From Marinobacter sp. MDS2 (GTDB taxonomy: Bacteria > Pseudomonadota > Gammaproteobacteria > Pseudomonadales > Oleiphilaceae), in contig NZ_JAVAJF010000004.1 in assembly GCF_030718085.1 (NCBI RefSeq), forward strand, positions 124,001 to 188,000: a DNA stretch of 64,000 nt, read 5' to 3'. Under the pieces are notes generated by a model. It had not been told where the DNA came from and ran no database searches. It worked only from the letters and a program-made list of their open reading frames with translations. Both the position numbers and the translations under genes were made by a program. The first letter of the stretch is position 1. Each line of letters opens with the position of its first letter. Shown here piece by piece: positions 39,520 to 51,700 of the stretch.

Positions 39520-39831
39520 TTAGCCGAGGCTGATCTGAACGTCTACACCTGCTGCCAGGTCCAACTTCATCAGAGCATCCACTGTCTTTTCCGTAGGCTC
39601 AACAATGTCGAGCAAACGCTTGTGCGTACGAATTTCATACTGGTCACGCGCGTCTTTGTTGACGTGCGGGGATACCAGTATCGTGTACTTTTCCTTCCGC
39701 GTCGGCAGAGGAATAGGACCACGAACTTGAGCGCCAGTCCGCTTAGCGGTATCGACGATCTCCTGCGTGGACTGGTCGATAAGACGATAATCAAACGCCT
39801 TCAACCGGATTCGAATTTTTTGGCTTTGCAT
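39520..39831 (-). CDS. rpsJ: 30S ribosomal protein S10 (NusE)
   Basis: S10, 103 residues, in the small-subunit head; as NusE it also links NusG and NusB to transcription. Starts [19 protein letters not shown]; conserved [41 protein letters not shown] motif lies about 13 bases upstream of the ATG. First gene of the S10–spc unit, with the promoter at 39893–39921. Confidence 0.98.
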   Translation of the reverse strand: MQSQKIRIRLKAFDYRLIDQSTQEIVDTAKRTGAQVRGPIPLPTRKEKYTILVSPHVNKDARDQYEIRTHKRLLDIVEPTEKTVDALMKLDLAAGVDVQISLG

Positions 39832-39892
39832 GATGCACCAAACTCCACTCGTAGCAGCTACTAGTTAGCCGACCTTCAAAAAAAGGAGCCGC

Positions 39893-39921
39893 ATTGTATG
39901 CATAATACCCAACCGTGTCAA
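39893..39921 (-). promoter_or_regulatory. sigma-70 promoter of the S10 operon
   Basis: On the minus strand TTGACA (39916–39921), 17-bp spacer, TACAAT (39893–39898): -35 perfect, -10 one mismatch. A GC-rich discriminator (GCGGC) follows, as in promoters under stringent control. The predicted start is near 39886, 55 nt before rpsJ. The -35 lies inside the inverted repeat 39908–39947. Confidence 0.88.
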
Positions 39922-39947
39922 CTGCCGAAGCAATTGACACGGTTGGG
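39908..39947. repeat. 14-bp perfect inverted repeat at the S10 promoter
   Basis: CCCAACCGTGTCAA (39908–39921) and TTGACACGGTTGGG (39934–39947) pair perfectly around a 12-nt spacer. The promoter-proximal arm contains the complete -35 box. No T-run follows in either direction, so it does not look like the tufA terminator, which is separate at 39969–40000. Confidence 0.85.
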
Positions 39948-39968
39948 ATAGCTTTGCGACCTAAACAG

Positions 39969-40000
39969 AAAAAGGGGCTGAGAATTTTCAGCCCCTTTTT
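39969..40000 (-). terminator. intrinsic terminator of the str operon (after tufA)
   Basis: AAAAAGGGGCTGA–GAATTT–TCAGCCCCTTTTT, 18 bp after the tufA stop; a strong stem with A and T runs on both sides. Confidence 0.93.
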
Positions 40001-40018
40001 CCTGATCAACCGAGCCTA

Positions 40019-41215
40019 TTACTCGATGATCTTGGCAACAACACCGGCACCAACGGTACGGCCGCCTTCACGAATCGCGAAGCGCAGACCATCTTCCATG
40101 GCGATCGGAGCGATCAGAGTAACAACCATCTGAACGTTGTCACCCGGCATTACCATCTCAACACCTTCCGGCAGTTCGCAAGAACCGGTCACGTCAGTGG
40201 TCCGGAAGTAGAACTGAGGACGGTAGCCCTTGAAGAACGGAGTATGACGACCACCTTCTTCTTTGGACAATACGTACACTTCACACTCAAACTTGGTGTG
40301 CGGGTTGATAGAACCCGGTACGCACAGAACCTGACCACGCTCAACGTCGTCACGCTTGGTACCACGCAGCAGAACACCTACGTTCTCACCAGCACGACCT
40401 TCGTCCAGCAGCTTACGGAACATCTCAACGCCAGTACAAGTTGTCTTCACAGTATCTTTGATACCAACGATTTCAACTTCTTCACCAACCTTGATGATAC
40501 CGCGCTCTACACGACCGGTTACAACTGTACCACGGCCAGAGATAGAGAATACGTCCTCGATCGGCATCAGGAACGGCTGATCAACAGCACGCTCAGGATC
40601 CGGGATGTACGCATCCAGAGCTTCTACCAGCTTCTTAACAGCGGTAGTACCCATTTCGTTGTCGTCTTTGCCTTCCAGAGCCATCAACGCCGAACCGGTA
40701 ACGATCGGAGTGTCGTCGCCCGGGAAGTCGTACATGCTCAGCAGGTCACGAACTTCCATCTCAACCAGCTCAAGCAGCTCTTCATCGTCTACCATGTCCG
40801 CTTTGTTCAGGAACACAACGATGTAAGGAACGCCAACCTGACGAGACAGCAGGATGTGCTCACGAGTCTGCGGCATAGGGCCGTCAGCTGCGGAACAAAC
40901 CAGGATCGCGCCATCCATCTGAGCCGCACCAGTGATCATGTTTTTAACATAGTCAGCGTGGCCCGGGCAGTCTACGTGTGCGTAGTGACGGCTTGGGGAA
41001 TCGTACTCAACGTGTGAAGTGGCGATGGTTATACCACGTGCACGCTCTTCCGGTGCGTTATCGATCTGGTCGAAAGCACTTGCAGAACCTGTACCCCAAA
41101 CTTCGTGACATACACGAGTCAGAGCAGCGGTCAGAGTGGTCTTACCATGGTCAACGTGACCGATGGTACCGACGTTTACGTGCGGCTTACTACGTTCAAA
41201 TTTTTCTTTAGACAC
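40019..41215 (-). CDS. tufA: elongation factor Tu (copy A)
   Basis: EF-Tu, 398 residues, the GTPase that brings aminoacyl-tRNA to the ribosome. G1 GHVDHGKT, G2 ARGITI, G3 DCPGHADY, G4 NKADM are all present, as is the effector region and domain II/III. The protein appears identical to tufB at 56593–57789; I count only seven base differences, all silent. It follows fusA by 35 bp as the last gene of the str operon. Confidence 0.98.
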   Translation of the reverse strand: MSKEKFERSKPHVNVGTIGHVDHGKTTLTAALTRVCHEVWGTGSASAFDQIDNAPEERARGITIATSHVEYDSPSRHYAHVDCPGHADYVKNMITGAAQMDGAILVCSAADGPMPQTREHILLSRQVGVPYIVVFLNKADMVDDEELLELVEMEVRDLLSMYDFPGDDTPIVTGSALMALEGKDDNEMGTTAVKKLVEALDAYIPDPERAVDQPFLMPIEDVFSISGRGTVVTGRVERGIIKVGEEVEIVGIKDTVKTTCTGVEMFRKLLDEGRAGENVGVLLRGTKRDDVERGQVLCVPGSINPHTKFECEVYVLSKEEGGRHTPFFKGYRPQFYFRTTDVTGSCELPEGVEMVMPGDNVQMVVTLIAPIAMEDGLRFAIREGGRTVGAGVVAKIIE

Positions 41216-41250
41216 GGTTACACCTCTTCCTGTTTCTTAAGTCCTGGGGA

Positions 41251-43356
41251 TCAACCCTTTTTAATGATCGCTTCGGCAATGTTCGAAGGAGCTTCCATAT
41301 AACGGGAGAACTCCATCGCATAAGACGCCCGACCCTGTGTCGCTGAACGCAGATCAGTGGCGTAACCAAACATTTCCGACAACGGAACTTCTGCGCGGAT
41401 GATCTTGCCCGCAGGGCCGTCATCCATACCCTGAATGAGACCACGACGACGGTTCAAGTCACCGACGACGTCACCCATGTATTCTTCAGGGCTGACAACT
41501 TCAACTTTCATGACCGGCTCCAGAAGCGCAGGATTGGCTTCCAGTGCACCTTTCTTCATTGCCATGGAACCGGCAACTTTAAAGGCCATTTCGTTGGAGT
41601 CAACATCGTGATACGAACCGTCGTACAGAGTCGCTTTGATGCGCAGCAACGGATAGCCTGCAAGGCAACCGTTCTGCATCTGCTCAGCGATACCCTGCTG
41701 TACAGCCGGGATGTATTCCTTGGGAACCACACCACCTACGATCTCGTTCACGAAGATGAAGTTTTCGCCATCTTCCTCATCCAGCGGCAGCGGCTCAAGC
41801 TTAACCTTGACGTGACCGTACTGACCACGACCACCAGACTGACGAACGAACTTACCTTCAACATCAACCGGCTTACGAATGCACTCGCGGTAGGCAACCT
41901 GAGGCTTACCAATGTTCGCCTCTACCTTGAACTCACGACGCATACGATCAACGATGATATCCAGGTGAAGCTCACCCATACCGGAGATGATGGTCTGACC
42001 GGATTCTTCATCGGTGCGCACACGGAAAGACGGATCTTCCTGGGCCAACTTACCCAAGGCCACACCCATTTTCTCTTGGTCAGCCTTAGACTTCGGCTCA
42101 ACAGCTACAGAGATAACCGGCTCAGGGAACTCCATGCGCTCGAGAATGATCTTATGATTCTCATCACACAAAGTATCACCAGTGGTGACGTTCTTCAGAC
42201 CGATTGCCGCAGCAATGTCGCCGGCCAGAACCTCTTTGATCTCTTCACGGTCGTTCGCGTGCATCTGAACCATACGGCCCACACGCTCTTTTTTGCCTTT
42301 CACCGAGTTGAATACGGAATTACCGGACTCAAGCTTACCGGAGTATACGCGGAAGAAGGTCAAAGCACCCACGAACGGGTCAGTCGCAATCTTGAACGCC
42401 AGAGCGGCGAACGGTGCGTTGTCATCAACAGGACGAGTTTCTTCGGTACCTTCGTCGTCGACTTCACCACGGATGGCGCGAACTTCGTCAGGAGCTGGCA
42501 GGTATTCAATAACCGCATCCAGAACCGCAGGAACACCCTTGTTCTTGAACGCAGAACCACAGCAAGCCAGAACGATTTCGTTGGCCAAGGTACGAGCGCG
42601 AAGACCCGCTTTGATCTCTTCCAGGGTAAGTTCGCCACCCTCGAGATACTTGTCCATGTACTCTTCGTTCGCTTCAGCGGCTGCTTCAATCAGCGCTTCA
42701 CGGTATTCCTGAACCTGGTCAACCATATCCGCAGGAACTTCGTCCTCGCGGTAGGTCATACCCAGATCGTCGTCACTCCAGTAGATCGCCTTATTGCGCA
42801 GCAGATCCACAACACCCGCGAACTGATCTTCCGCACCAATCGGCAACTGAAGAGGCACAGGAGTAGCACCGAGGCGAGCTTTGATCTGCTCAACCACGCG
42901 CAGGAAGTCTGCGCCAGCACGGTCCATTTTGTTCACGAAAACCATGCGAGGCACTTCGTACTTGTTCGCCTGGCGCCAAACAGTCTCAGACTGAGGCTCA
43001 ACACCAGAGGAACCACAGAACACAACTACCGCACCATCAAGAACACGCAAGGAACGCTCAACTTCGATCGTGAAGTCAACGTGTCCCGGTGTGTCGATGA
43101 TGTTTACGCGGTGCTCATCGAACTGCTTGTCCATACCCTGCCAGAATGTGGTAACAGCGGCAGAGGTGATGGTAATACCACGCTCCTGCTCTTGCTCCAT
43201 CCAGTCAGTGGTAGACGCGCCATCATGGGTTTCACCCATCTTATGACTACGACCCGTATAGTAAAGAATACGCTCGGTCGTGGTGGTCTTGCCCGCATCA
43301 ACGTGCGCACAGATACCAATGTTTCTGTAACGTTTAATCGGTGTTTTGCGTGCCAC
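41251..43356 (-). CDS. fusA: elongation factor G
   Basis: EF-G, 701 residues, the translocation GTPase. G1 [16 protein letters not shown]3 [15 protein letters not shown] and G4 [10 protein letters not shown] are visible, followed by domains II–V, including [16 protein letters not shown] of domain IV. Length matches E. coli (704). Lies between rpsG and tufA in the str operon. Confidence 0.98.
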   Translation of the reverse strand: MARKTPIKRYRNIGICAHVDAGKTTTTERILYYTGRSHKMGETHDGASTTDWMEQEQERGITITSAAVTTFWQGMDKQFDEHRVNIIDTPGHVDFTIEVERSLRVLDGAVVVFCGSSGVEPQSETVWRQANKYEVPRMVFVNKMDRAGADFLRVVEQIKARLGATPVPLQLPIGAEDQFAGVVDLLRNKAIYWSDDDLGMTYREDEVPADMVDQVQEYREALIEAAAEANEEYMDKYLEGGELTLEEIKAGLRARTLANEIVLACCGSAFKNKGVPAVLDAVIEYLPAPDEVRAIRGEVDDEGTEETRPVDDNAPFAALAFKIATDPFVGALTFFRVYSGKLESGNSVFNSVKGKKERVGRMVQMHANDREEIKEVLAGDIAAAIGLKNVTTGDTLCDENHKIILERMEFPEPVISVAVEPKSKADQEKMGVALGKLAQEDPSFRVRTDEESGQTIISGMGELHLDIIVDRMRREFKVEANIGKPQVAYRECIRKPVDVEGKFVRQSGGRGQYGHVKVKLEPLPLDEEDGENFIFVNEIVGGVVPKEYIPAVQQGIAEQMQNGCLAGYPLLRIKATLYDGSYHDVDSNEMAFKVAGSMAMKKGALEANPALLEPVMKVEVVSPEEYMGDVVGDLNRRRGLIQGMDDGPAGKIIRAEVPLSEMFGYATDLRSATQGRASYAMEFSRYMEAPSNIAEAIIKKG

Positions 43357-43374
43357 TGTATAAACCTCGGCTGT

Positions 43375-43845
43375 TTAGAAACGGAAGTGAGAGAAGGCCT
43401 TGTTGGCCTCTGCCATGCGGTGTACGTCTTCACGCTTCTTAACTGCAGAACCTTTGCTCTCGGCCGCATCAAGAATTTCGCCAGCAAGACGCTGAGCCAT
43501 GGACTTTTCACCACGCTTCCGAGAGAACTCCACCAACCAACGCATGGCCAGCGCATTCTGACGGGAAGGCCGTACTTCTACAGGCACCTGGTAAGTAGCA
43601 CCACCCACACGACGGGACTTAACCTCGACCATCGGCTGGATGTTTTCCAGGGCCTTCTCGAACATGTCGATCGGCTCTTCATTAGACTTCTCGGCAACAA
43701 TTGTCAGAGCACCGTAAACAATGCGCTCTGCAGTTGACTTCTTGCCGCTTTCCATCACGTGGTTGATGAATTTTGCAAGACGTGCACTGCCGAATTTAGG
43801 ATCGGGAATGATTTCCCGCTTTGCTGCAACTCTTCTTCTAGGCAT
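43375..43845 (-). CDS. rpsG: 30S ribosomal protein S7
   Basis: S7, 156 residues, nucleates assembly of the small-subunit head and lines the E site. Starts [20 protein letters not shown] at 43845; sixteen upstream in-frame codons were rejected. Signature [26 protein letters not shown] is intact. 18 bp before fusA. Confidence 0.98.
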   Translation of the reverse strand: MPRRRVAAKREIIPDPKFGSARLAKFINHVMESGKKSTAERIVYGALTIVAEKSNEEPIDMFEKALENIQPMVEVKSRRVGGATYQVPVEVRPSRQNALAMRWLVEFSRKRGEKSMAQRLAGEILDAAESKGSAVKKREDVHRMAEANKAFSHFRF

Positions 43846-43956
43846 CGATAAGCCCTTATATTTAAAGGTCTTCAGGAACCCCTGAGATAGCAATAGCTAC
43901 TCAGCCTTACTCTTACCGTTCTAACAAGCAACGATAAAAGACACCCGTCTGGGACA

Positions 43957-44331
43957 TTAGGACTTGGGTCGTTTTGCACCGTACTTGGAGCGGCCCTGCT
44001 TACGGTTTTGAACACCTTGGGTATCCAAAGTACCGCGAACAGTGTGATAGCGCACACCCGGAAGGTCTTTTACTCGACCGCCACGGATCAACACAACACT
44101 GTGCTCCTGAAGGTTGTGACCTTCACCACCAATGTATGACGAAACCTCGAAGCCGTTAGTCAGACGAACACGGCACACTTTACGCAGTGCTGAGTTCGGC
44201 TTCTTCGGCGTTGTGGTGTATACACGAGTACATACACCACGGCGCTGAGGACAGGCCTGAAGAGCAGGAACATCGCTCTTGGCTACCTTGCGCTTACGAG
44301 GCTTACGCACCAACTGATTAATCGTTGCCAT
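43957..44331 (-). CDS. rpsL: 30S ribosomal protein S12
   Basis: S12, 124 residues, at the decoding centre. Starts [16 protein letters not shown] at 44331. Lys43 (in [12 protein letters not shown]) and Lys88 (in GGRVKDLPG) are the wild-type residues whose change gives streptomycin resistance. First gene of the str operon; the long open frame upstream is only leader. Confidence 0.98.
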   Translation of the reverse strand: MATINQLVRKPRKRKVAKSDVPALQACPQRRGVCTRVYTTTPKKPNSALRKVCRVRLTNGFEVSSYIGGEGHNLQEHSVVLIRGGRVKDLPGVRYHTVRGTLDTQGVQNRKQGRSKYGAKRPKS

Positions 44332-44401
44332 GTAAGCAAACTCCAAAAAACCATACCAATGAAACTTACCCTCCATACAGAGGGTAAAATTTAGGGTCGC
44401 A

Positions 44402-44430
44402 AGTTTAAGCCTGCGCCCGGGCACAGTCAA
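44402..44430 (-). promoter_or_regulatory. sigma-70 promoter of the str operon
   Basis: Minus strand TTGACT (44425–44430), 17-bp spacer, TAAACT (44402–44407), then a GC-rich discriminator TGCGACCC. The -35 overlaps an ACAGTC–N5–GACTGT inverted repeat (44423–44439). Predicted leader about 65 nt before rpsL. Confidence 0.85.
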
Positions 44431-44450
44431 GACGACTGTTCTCTTTTTAA

Positions 44451-44483
44451 CCACTCCCCGAGTAGGTATCTACCCGGGGGTGG
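44451..44483 (-). terminator. hairpin downstream of rpoC
   Basis: Arms CCACTCCCCGAGTAG (44451–44465) and CTACCCGGGGGTGG (44470–44483) pair with G·U steps around a 4-nt loop, 14 bp after the rpoC stop. No T-run follows on the minus strand, so termination may be partial. Confidence 0.45.
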
Positions 44484-44496
44484 CACGCTTTTTCAA

Positions 44497-47400
44497 TCAG
44501 AGTTCGCGATTGAGTTCTGCGCTCAGAGCCTCTTCGACATCCGCAGCCGTTACGCCCTGCTCTTCCAGGTCGCGGCGACGGCGCCTTGCACTGTGATAAG
44601 CCAAACCGGTACCAGCCGGAATCAGTCGACCCACCACAACGTTTTCTTTCAGGCCGCGCAGGTAGTCACGCTTACCAGTGACCGCACCTTCGGTAAGAAC
44701 CCGTGTCGTTTCCTGGAACGAAGCTGCGGAGATGAACGATTCGGTCGCAAGCGATGCCTTGGTGATACCCAGCAACAGACGATCGAAACGTGCCGGCTCT
44801 TTATCAGCCGCCTCAGCTTTTTCGTTTTCTTCCAGAACATGAGTGATCTCAACCTGATCACCCGACAACAAGGTGGTATCGCCCGGATCGGTGATCTCCA
44901 CTTTGCGCAACATCTGACGAACGATAACTTCAATGTGCTTATCGTTGATCACAACGCCCTGCAGGCGGTAAACGTCCTGAATTTCGTTGGTGATGTATTT
45001 GGCCAGCTCAACTACACCCAGCAGACGCAAAATGTCGTGCGGATTAGACGGGCCGTCAGAAATTACTTCACCTTTCTCAACCGTCTCACCTTCAAACACG
45101 TTCATCTGACGGTGTTTCGGAATCAGAACTTCATAGGCATCGCCATCTTTCGGAGTCAGAACCAGACGCTTCTTGCCCTTGGTTTCTTTACCGAACGACA
45201 CAACACCACTGATTTCAGCCAGAATCGCAGACTCTTTCGGGCGACGCGCCTCGAACAAGTCGGCAACACGCGGCAGACCACCCGTAATGTCTCGAGTCTT
45301 CGAGCTTTCCTGCGGGATACGGGCTACAACGTCACCCAGCTCCACTTTCGCGCCATTCGACATGCTCACCAGAGCGTTCGCTGGCAGGAAGAAGATCGCG
45401 GCGCCACCACCCGGCAGCTCTGCCTCTTCACCGTTTTCATCCAGCAACTGAATCGCAGGACGAATGTCTTTACCGGCAGCAGGACGCTCTTTGGCGTCAA
45501 TCACTTCCATCGTGGAAAGACCGGTCAGCTCATCAGCCTGGGTGCGGACAGTAATGCCCTCTTCCATGTTGACGAACTTGGCCGTACCTTTTGCTTCCGC
45601 AATGATTGGGTGCGTGTGCGGATCCCATTTGGCAACCGCAACACCCGCTTCTACCTCGTCACCGTTCTTAACAGACAGAACAGCACCATACGGCAGTTTG
45701 TACCACTCGCGCTCACGACCCTGCTCATCGGCGATCGCCAAGGCAGACGAACGAGAGATGACAACCAGTGAACCGTCGGTCTTCTCGATAGACTTCAGGT
45801 TGTGCAGACGGACCGTACCACCGTGCTTAACCTGAATGTTGTCGACAGCAGACGCCCGGCTCGCAGCACCACCGATGTGGAACGTACGCATGGTCAGCTG
45901 GGTACCCGGCTCACCGATGGACTGAGCAGCGATAACACCGACAGCCTCACCGACGTTAACCTGGTGACCACGAGCCAGATCACGGCCGTAACACATAGAA
46001 CAGATGCCGTGGCGAGTCTCACAGGTAATCGCCGAGCGCACCCAGATTTCGTCCACACCCGCGCGCTCAACCAACTCGACGGTCTTCTCGTCAAGCAGAG
46101 TGCCGGCTTCAACAACTGCGTTTTCTTTGTCGGTCGGGGTAAACACATCCCGAGCGGTAACACGACCAAGCACACGATCGCCCAGCGGCACAACAACGTC
46201 ACCACCTTCGATGTGCGGCGTCATCAGCAGGCCTTCGTCAGTGCCACAGTCTTCTACCGTGACAACCAGATCCTGGGATACGTCAACCAGACGACGGGTC
46301 AGGTAACCGGAGTTCGCGGTCTTCAGAGCCGTATCCGCAAGACCCTTACGAGCACCGTGAGTCGAGATAAAGTACTGGAGTACGTTCAGACCTTCACGGA
46401 AGTTCGCTGTGATCGGCGTTTCGATGATCGAGCCATCCGGCTTGGCCATCAAACCACGCATACCAGACAGCTGACGAATCTGGGCTGCGGAACCCCGAGC
46501 ACCGGAATCGGCCATCATGTACACGGAGTTAAACGACTCCTGCATCAGTTCTTTGCCGTCTTCGCCTTTGACCGGCTGACCATCAGGACCAATCACCTGC
46601 TCCTGGGACAGCCGCTCCATCATCGCCTTCGACACTTTGTCGTTAGCGCGGGACCAGATATCGATAACCTTGTTGTACTTCTCACCCTGGGTCAGCAGAC
46701 CAGAGGCGTACTGGTTTTCGATGTCTTTTACTTCGTCAGAAGCAGCGTCTACCAACTCGTACTTCTCTGGCGGAATCTCGAAGTCGTTAAAGCAGATCGA
46801 GATGCCCGAGCGAGTTGCGTAGTGGTAACCCATGTACATTAGCTGGTCGGCAAAGATAACGGTATCTTTGAGACCGGCATCCCGGTAACAGGTGTTGATC
46901 AGATTCGAGATCGCCTTTTTCACCATCGGCTTGTTGACGATGTCGAACGGCAGGCCATCAGGAACGATGTCAAACAACAGCGCACGACCAACCGTGGTAT
47001 CCACGATACGGTAGGCTTCGCTGCGGGATCCGTCCTCCGCGATCGCAACTTCCTTAACGCGAATCTTCACCTTCGCCTGAAGATCAACCTTGCCCGCGCC
47101 GTAGGCACGGTGGGCTTCTTTCACGTCTGAGAATACGATGCCTTCACCGACAGCCGCATGGCGCTCACGCGTCATGTAATACAAGCCCAATACAACGTCC
47201 TGAGAAGGAACGATGATCGGCTCGCCGTTGGCCGGCGACAACACGTTGTTGGTAGACATCATCAACGCGCGGGCTTCAAGCTGAGCTTCCAGGGTCAGCG
47301 GTACGTGTACCGCCATCTGGTCACCGTCAAAGTCGGCGTTATAGGCCGCACACACCAGCGGGTGCAGCTGAATCGCTTTACCTTCGATCAGTACTGGCTC

Positions 47401-48711
47401 GAATGCCTGGATACCCAAACGGTGCAGTGTAGGCGCACGGTTCAACAGGATCGGGTGCTCACGGATGACTTCATCCAGAATGTCCCAGACCACACCTTCT
47501 TCGCGCTCAACCATTTTCTTGGCGGCTTTGATGGTGGTAGCCAGTCCGCGGTGCTCAAGCTTCGAGAAAATAAACGGCTTGAACAGCTCCAGAGCCATTT
47601 TCTTCGGAAGACCACACTGGTGCAGACGCAGGTAAGGACCAACCACGATGACCGAACGGCCAGAGTAGTCAACACGCTTACCAAGCAGGTTCTGACGGAA
47701 ACGACCCTGCTTACCCTTGATCATGTCTGCCAGAGACTTCAGCGGGCGCTTGTTGGTGCCAGTGATAGCGCGACCACGACGACCGTTGTCCAGCAGTGCA
47801 TCAACCGCTTCCTGAAGCATCCGCTTTTCGTTGCGCACAATAATGTCCGGAGCATTCAGCTCCAGCAGGCGCTTGAGACGGTTGTTCCGGTTGATTACCC
47901 GACGGTACAGATCGTTCAGGTCAGATGTCGCAAAACGCCCACCGTCCAGCGGTACCAGCGGACGCAAGTCCGGCGGCAGAACTGGCAGCACGGTCATCAC
48001 CATGTCGCCCGGCTTGTTGCCGGAGTACAGGAAGGCCTCAAGAATCTTCAGGCGCTTGCTGAACTTTTTGATCTTGGTTTCGGAATTGGTCTGAGGAATC
48101 TCTTCGCGAAGACGATCCACTTCTTCCTGCAGATCGATATCCTGCAGCAATTCCTTAACGGCTTCGGCACCCATGCGGGCATCGAATTCATCACCGAACT
48201 CTTCCAGAGCTTCGTAGTACTGCTCATCGTTAAGCAGCTGGCCCTTTTCGAGGGTGGTCATGCCGGGATCGATAACAATAAAGCTCTCGAAGTACAGCAC
48301 CCGCTCGATATCACGCAGGGTCATGTCCAGCATCAAGCCGATGCGGGACGGCAGTGACTTCAGGAACCAGATGTGAGCAACCGGGCTCGCCAGCTCAATG
48401 TGACCCATACGTTCACGACGAACGCTGGCCAGTGCAACTTCTACGCCACACTTTTCACAGATAACACCGCGGTGCTTGAGTCGCTTGTACTTACCGCACA
48501 AGCACTCGTAATCTTTGATCGGGCCGAAGATCTTGGCACAGAAAAGACCGTCACGCTCCGGCTTGAAGGTACGGTAGTTAATGGTCTCAGGCTTTTTCAC
48601 TTCGCCAAAAGACCAGGAGCGAATCATGTCAGGCGATGCCAAACCAATACGGATGGCATCAAATTCCTTGCTCTGATTCTGGCTCTTGAGAAGATTCAGT
48701 AAATCTTTCAT
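44497..48711 (-). CDS. rpoC: RNA polymerase beta' subunit
   Basis: A 1404-residue beta' subunit. The N-terminal zinc-binding module [20 protein letters not shown] is near residue 70. The catalytic loop [12 protein letters not shown] (three Asp chelating Mg2+) is near residue 460, and the trigger loop and second zinc site ([17 protein letters not shown]) near residues 890–910. Length matches E. coli (1407). Lies 77 bp after rpoB and ends before the str promoter. Confidence 0.98.
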   Translation of the reverse strand: MKDLLNLLKSQNQSKEFDAIRIGLASPDMIRSWSFGEVKKPETINYRTFKPERDGLFCAKIFGPIKDYECLCGKYKRLKHRGVICEKCGVEVALASVRRERMGHIELASPVAHIWFLKSLPSRIGLMLDMTLRDIERVLYFESFIVIDPGMTTLEKGQLLNDEQYYEALEEFGDEFDARMGAEAVKELLQDIDLQEEVDRLREEIPQTNSETKIKKFSKRLKILEAFLYSGNKPGDMVMTVLPVLPPDLRPLVPLDGGRFATSDLNDLYRRVINRNNRLKRLLELNAPDIIVRNEKRMLQEAVDALLDNGRRGRAITGTNKRPLKSLADMIKGKQGRFRQNLLGKRVDYSGRSVIVVGPYLRLHQCGLPKKMALELFKPFIFSKLEHRGLATTIKAAKKMVEREEGVVWDILDEVIREHPILLNRAPTLHRLGIQAFEPVLIEGKAIQLHPLVCAAYNADFDGDQMAVHVPLTLEAQLEARALMMSTNNVLSPANGEPIIVPSQDVVLGLYYMTRERHAAVGEGIVFSDVKEAHRAYGAGKVDLQAKVKIRVKEVAIAEDGSRSEAYRIVDTTVGRALLFDIVPDGLPFDIVNKPMVKKAISNLINTCYRDAGLKDTVIFADQLMYMGYHYATRSGISICFNDFEIPPEKYELVDAASDEVKDIENQYASGLLTQGEKYNKVIDIWSRANDKVSKAMMERLSQEQVIGPDGQPVKGEDGKELMQESFNSVYMMADSGARGSAAQIRQLSGMRGLMAKPDGSIIETPITANFREGLNVLQYFISTHGARKGLADTALKTANSGYLTRRLVDVSQDLVVTVEDCGTDEGLLMTPHIEGGDVVVPLGDRVLGRVTARDVFTPTDKENAVVEAGTLLDEKTVELVERAGVDEIWVRSAITCETRHGICSMCYGRDLARGHQVNVGEAVGVIAAQSIGEPGTQLTMRTFHIGGAASRASAVDNIQVKHGGTVRLHNLKSIEKTDGSLVVISRSSALAIADEQGREREWYKLPYGAVLSVKNGDEVEAGVAVAKWDPHTHPIIAEAKGTAKFVNMEEGITVRTQADELTGLSTMEVIDAKERPAAGKDIRPAIQLLDENGEEAELPGGGAAIFFLPANALVSMSNGAKVELGDVVARIPQESSKTRDITGGLPRVADLFEARRPKESAILAEISGVVSFGKETKGKKRLVLTPKDGDAYEVLIPKHRQMNVFEGETVEKGEVISDGPSNPHDILRLLGVVELAKYITNEIQDVYRLQGVVINDKHIEVIVRQMLRKVEITDPGDTTLLSGDQVEITHVLEENEKAEAADKEPARFDRLLLGITKASLATESFISAASFQETTRVLTEGAVTGKRDYLRGLKENVVVGRLIPAGTGLAYHSARRRRRDLEEQGVTAADVEEALSAELNREL

Positions 48712-48788
48712 CAGTAAAAGCTCCGGATGGCGTTAATCTCGGGCGGGCACACTCAGTGCCCGCTCACGCTGCCAAAAAACTATTCGGC

Positions 48789-51700
48789 TCACTCGGATTC
48801 CAGCTCGATGTCGATACCCAACGAGCGGATTTCCTTGACAAGAACGTTGAAGGATTCGGGCATACCCGGCTCCATACGATGATCACCATCGACAATGTTC
48901 TTATACATCTTGGTCCGGCCGTTGACGTCATCGGACTTAACGGTAAGCATTTCCTGCAAGGTGTAGGCGGCACCGTATGCCTCCAACGCCCAGACTTCCA
49001 TCTCACCGAAACGCTGACCACCGAACTGAGCCTTACCACCCAGCGGCTGCTGGGTAACCAAGCTGTACGAGCCGGTCGAACGCGCGTGCATCTTGTCGTC
49101 GATCAGGTGGTTCAGCTTGAGGATGTACATATAGCCAACGGTAACCGGACGATCGAAGGCATCACCGGTGCGGCCGTCGTAGAGTTTGGTCTGACCTGTC
49201 GTGCTCAGGCCGGCCAACTCAAGCATCCGCTTAACCTCAGCTTCCTCGGCACCATCAAATACCGGGGTTGCCATCGGAACACCGCCACGCAGATTGTTAC
49301 AAAGCTCGAGAATTTCCTTATCGCTAAGGCTATCCAGATCGACTTTGAACACCTCATCCGAGTGGTTGTAGATCTGGTCCAGAAGCTCTCGAAGCTCAGC
49401 GACTTTGCGCTGCTCATCAAGCATCAGACTGATCCGCTCACCCAGACCTTTGGCTGCGGCACCCAAGTGGGTTTCCAGTACCTGACCAACGTTCATCCGC
49501 GACGGTACACCCAACGGGTTCAGAACGATATCAACGGTGTTTCCGAATTCATCGTAAGGCATATCCTCAATCGGCATAACCGCGGAGATAACACCTTTGT
49601 TACCGTGGCGTCCCGCCATTTTGTCACCCGGCTGGATACGACGCTTGATTGCCAGGTAAACCTTAACAATCTTCAGCACGCCCGGAGCCAGGTCATCGCC
49701 TTGCTGCAGCTTGCCTTTCTTGTCGTCGAAGCGCGCTTCATGCTCTTTCTTGCGCTCTTCCAGACCCTGCTCGGATTTTTCCAGAAGCTCATTCAGAGCT
49801 TCATCTTTCATCCGCAGCTTGAACCAGTCGGCACGCGGCAGTTCTGCCAAGTAGGCCTCATCCAGCTTAGCACCCTTTTTCAATCCGGGGCCGCTGATGA
49901 CTTCCTGGTCCTTCAAGGCAACCAGCAAACGCTCGAAGGTCGCACCTTCAACGATGCGGTACTCGTCTTTCAAATCCTTGCGGTACTTATCAAGCTGCTC
50001 TTTTTCGATCGCTTGAGCACGGGCATCTTTTTCGATGCCGTCGCGGGTGAAGACCTGAACGTCGATCACCGTACCACGGGTACCTGTTGGAACCCGCTGT
50101 GACGTATCTTTCACGTCAGACGCTTTCTCACCGAAGATCGCACGCAGCAGTTTCTCCTCTGGAGTCAGCTGGGTTTCACCCTTAGGTGTCACCTTACCGA
50201 CCAGGATATCCCCGGGGCCCACTTCTGCGCCGATGTAGACAATGCCGGACTCATCCAACTTGGCCAGCGCGCTTTCACCCACGTTTGGAATATCCGCGGT
50301 GATTTCTTCGCTACCCAATTTGGTATCACGAGCCACACAGGTCAGTTCCTGAATGTGGATGGTGGTCAGGCGGTCTTCCTGAACCACTTTCTCGGAGATA
50401 AGGATGGAATCCTCAAAGTTGTAACCGTTCCAGGGCATGAACGCGATGCGCATATTCTGGCCCAGAGCCAGCTCACCCAGATCGACAGACGGGCCGTCAG
50501 CCAATACGTCACCGCGCGCAATTTCATCGCCTTCACGAACGATGGAACGCTGGTTAATACAGGTGTTCTGGTTGGAGCGGGTGTACTTGGTCAGGTTGTA
50601 GATATCCACACCTGCGTCACCAGCTTCCGTTTCGCTCTGGTTTACACGAACAACGATACGCGCAGCATCCACGCTTTCAATTACACCACCACGACGTGCA
50701 GTCACACACACACCGGAGTCTTGGGCAACGGTACGCTCAACACCAGTACCGACCAGCGGCACCTGTGAAATAAGAGTCGGAACCGCCTGACGCTGCATGT
50801 TCGCACCCATCAAGGCACGGTTAGCATCGTCGTGCTCGAGGAACGGAATCAAAGACGCTGCCACCGATACAACCTGGCGCGGAGATACGTCCATGAAGTT
50901 GACCGCTTCTGGCGGAGCAACGGTAAACTCGTTCTGGTGACGCACAGTAACCAGCTCGTCAGTCAAACGCTTGCCTTCATCAGTGGCAGCACTCGCCTGA
51001 GCGATAACGTAGTTGCTCTCTTCGATCGCAGAGAGGTAGACCAGCTCATCAGTGACAACACCGTCTACAACTTTCCGGTACGGGCTTTCGAGGAAACCGT
51101 AGGAGTTGGAACGGGCGTATGTCGCCAACGAGTTGATCAGACCGATGTTCGGACCTTCCGGAGTCTCGATTGGGCAAACACGACCATAGTGAGTCGGGTG
51201 TACGTCTCGAACCTCAAAGCCTGCGCGCTCACGGGTCAGACCACCTGGGCCCAATGCCGAAATACGACGCTTGTGAGTCACCTCGGACAGCGGGTTGTTT
51301 TGGTCCATGAACTGAGACAGCTGACTGGAACCAAAGAACTCTTTAACAGCCGCAGCAACCGGCTTGGCGTTAATGAGATCCTGAGGCATCAAGCCTTCAC
51401 TTTCTGCCAGGCTCAAACGCTCACGTACCGCACGTTCAACACGTACCAGACCTACACGGAACTGGTTTTCCGCCATTTCACCAACACAGCGAACACGACG
51501 GTTGCCGAGGTTATCGATATCATCGACCTGGCCCTGACCGTTACGAATCGCAATCAACGTTTTAAGAACGTCGATGATGTCTTCGTGAGTCAGGATACCT
51601 TCACCTGTACTTTCTTCACGACCCAGACGGCGGTTCAGCTTCATCCGGCCAACCGCAGACAGGTCATAACGCTCTTCGGAGAAGAACAGGTTGTTGAACA

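Noticed and set aside
41608..43737. Very long open frame on the plus strand opposite fusA and rpsG, and similar long frames opposite rpoB and rpoC
   Set aside because: They lie wholly antisense to highly conserved genes whose codon bias keeps the opposite frame open; no ribosome-binding sites or recognisable protein features.
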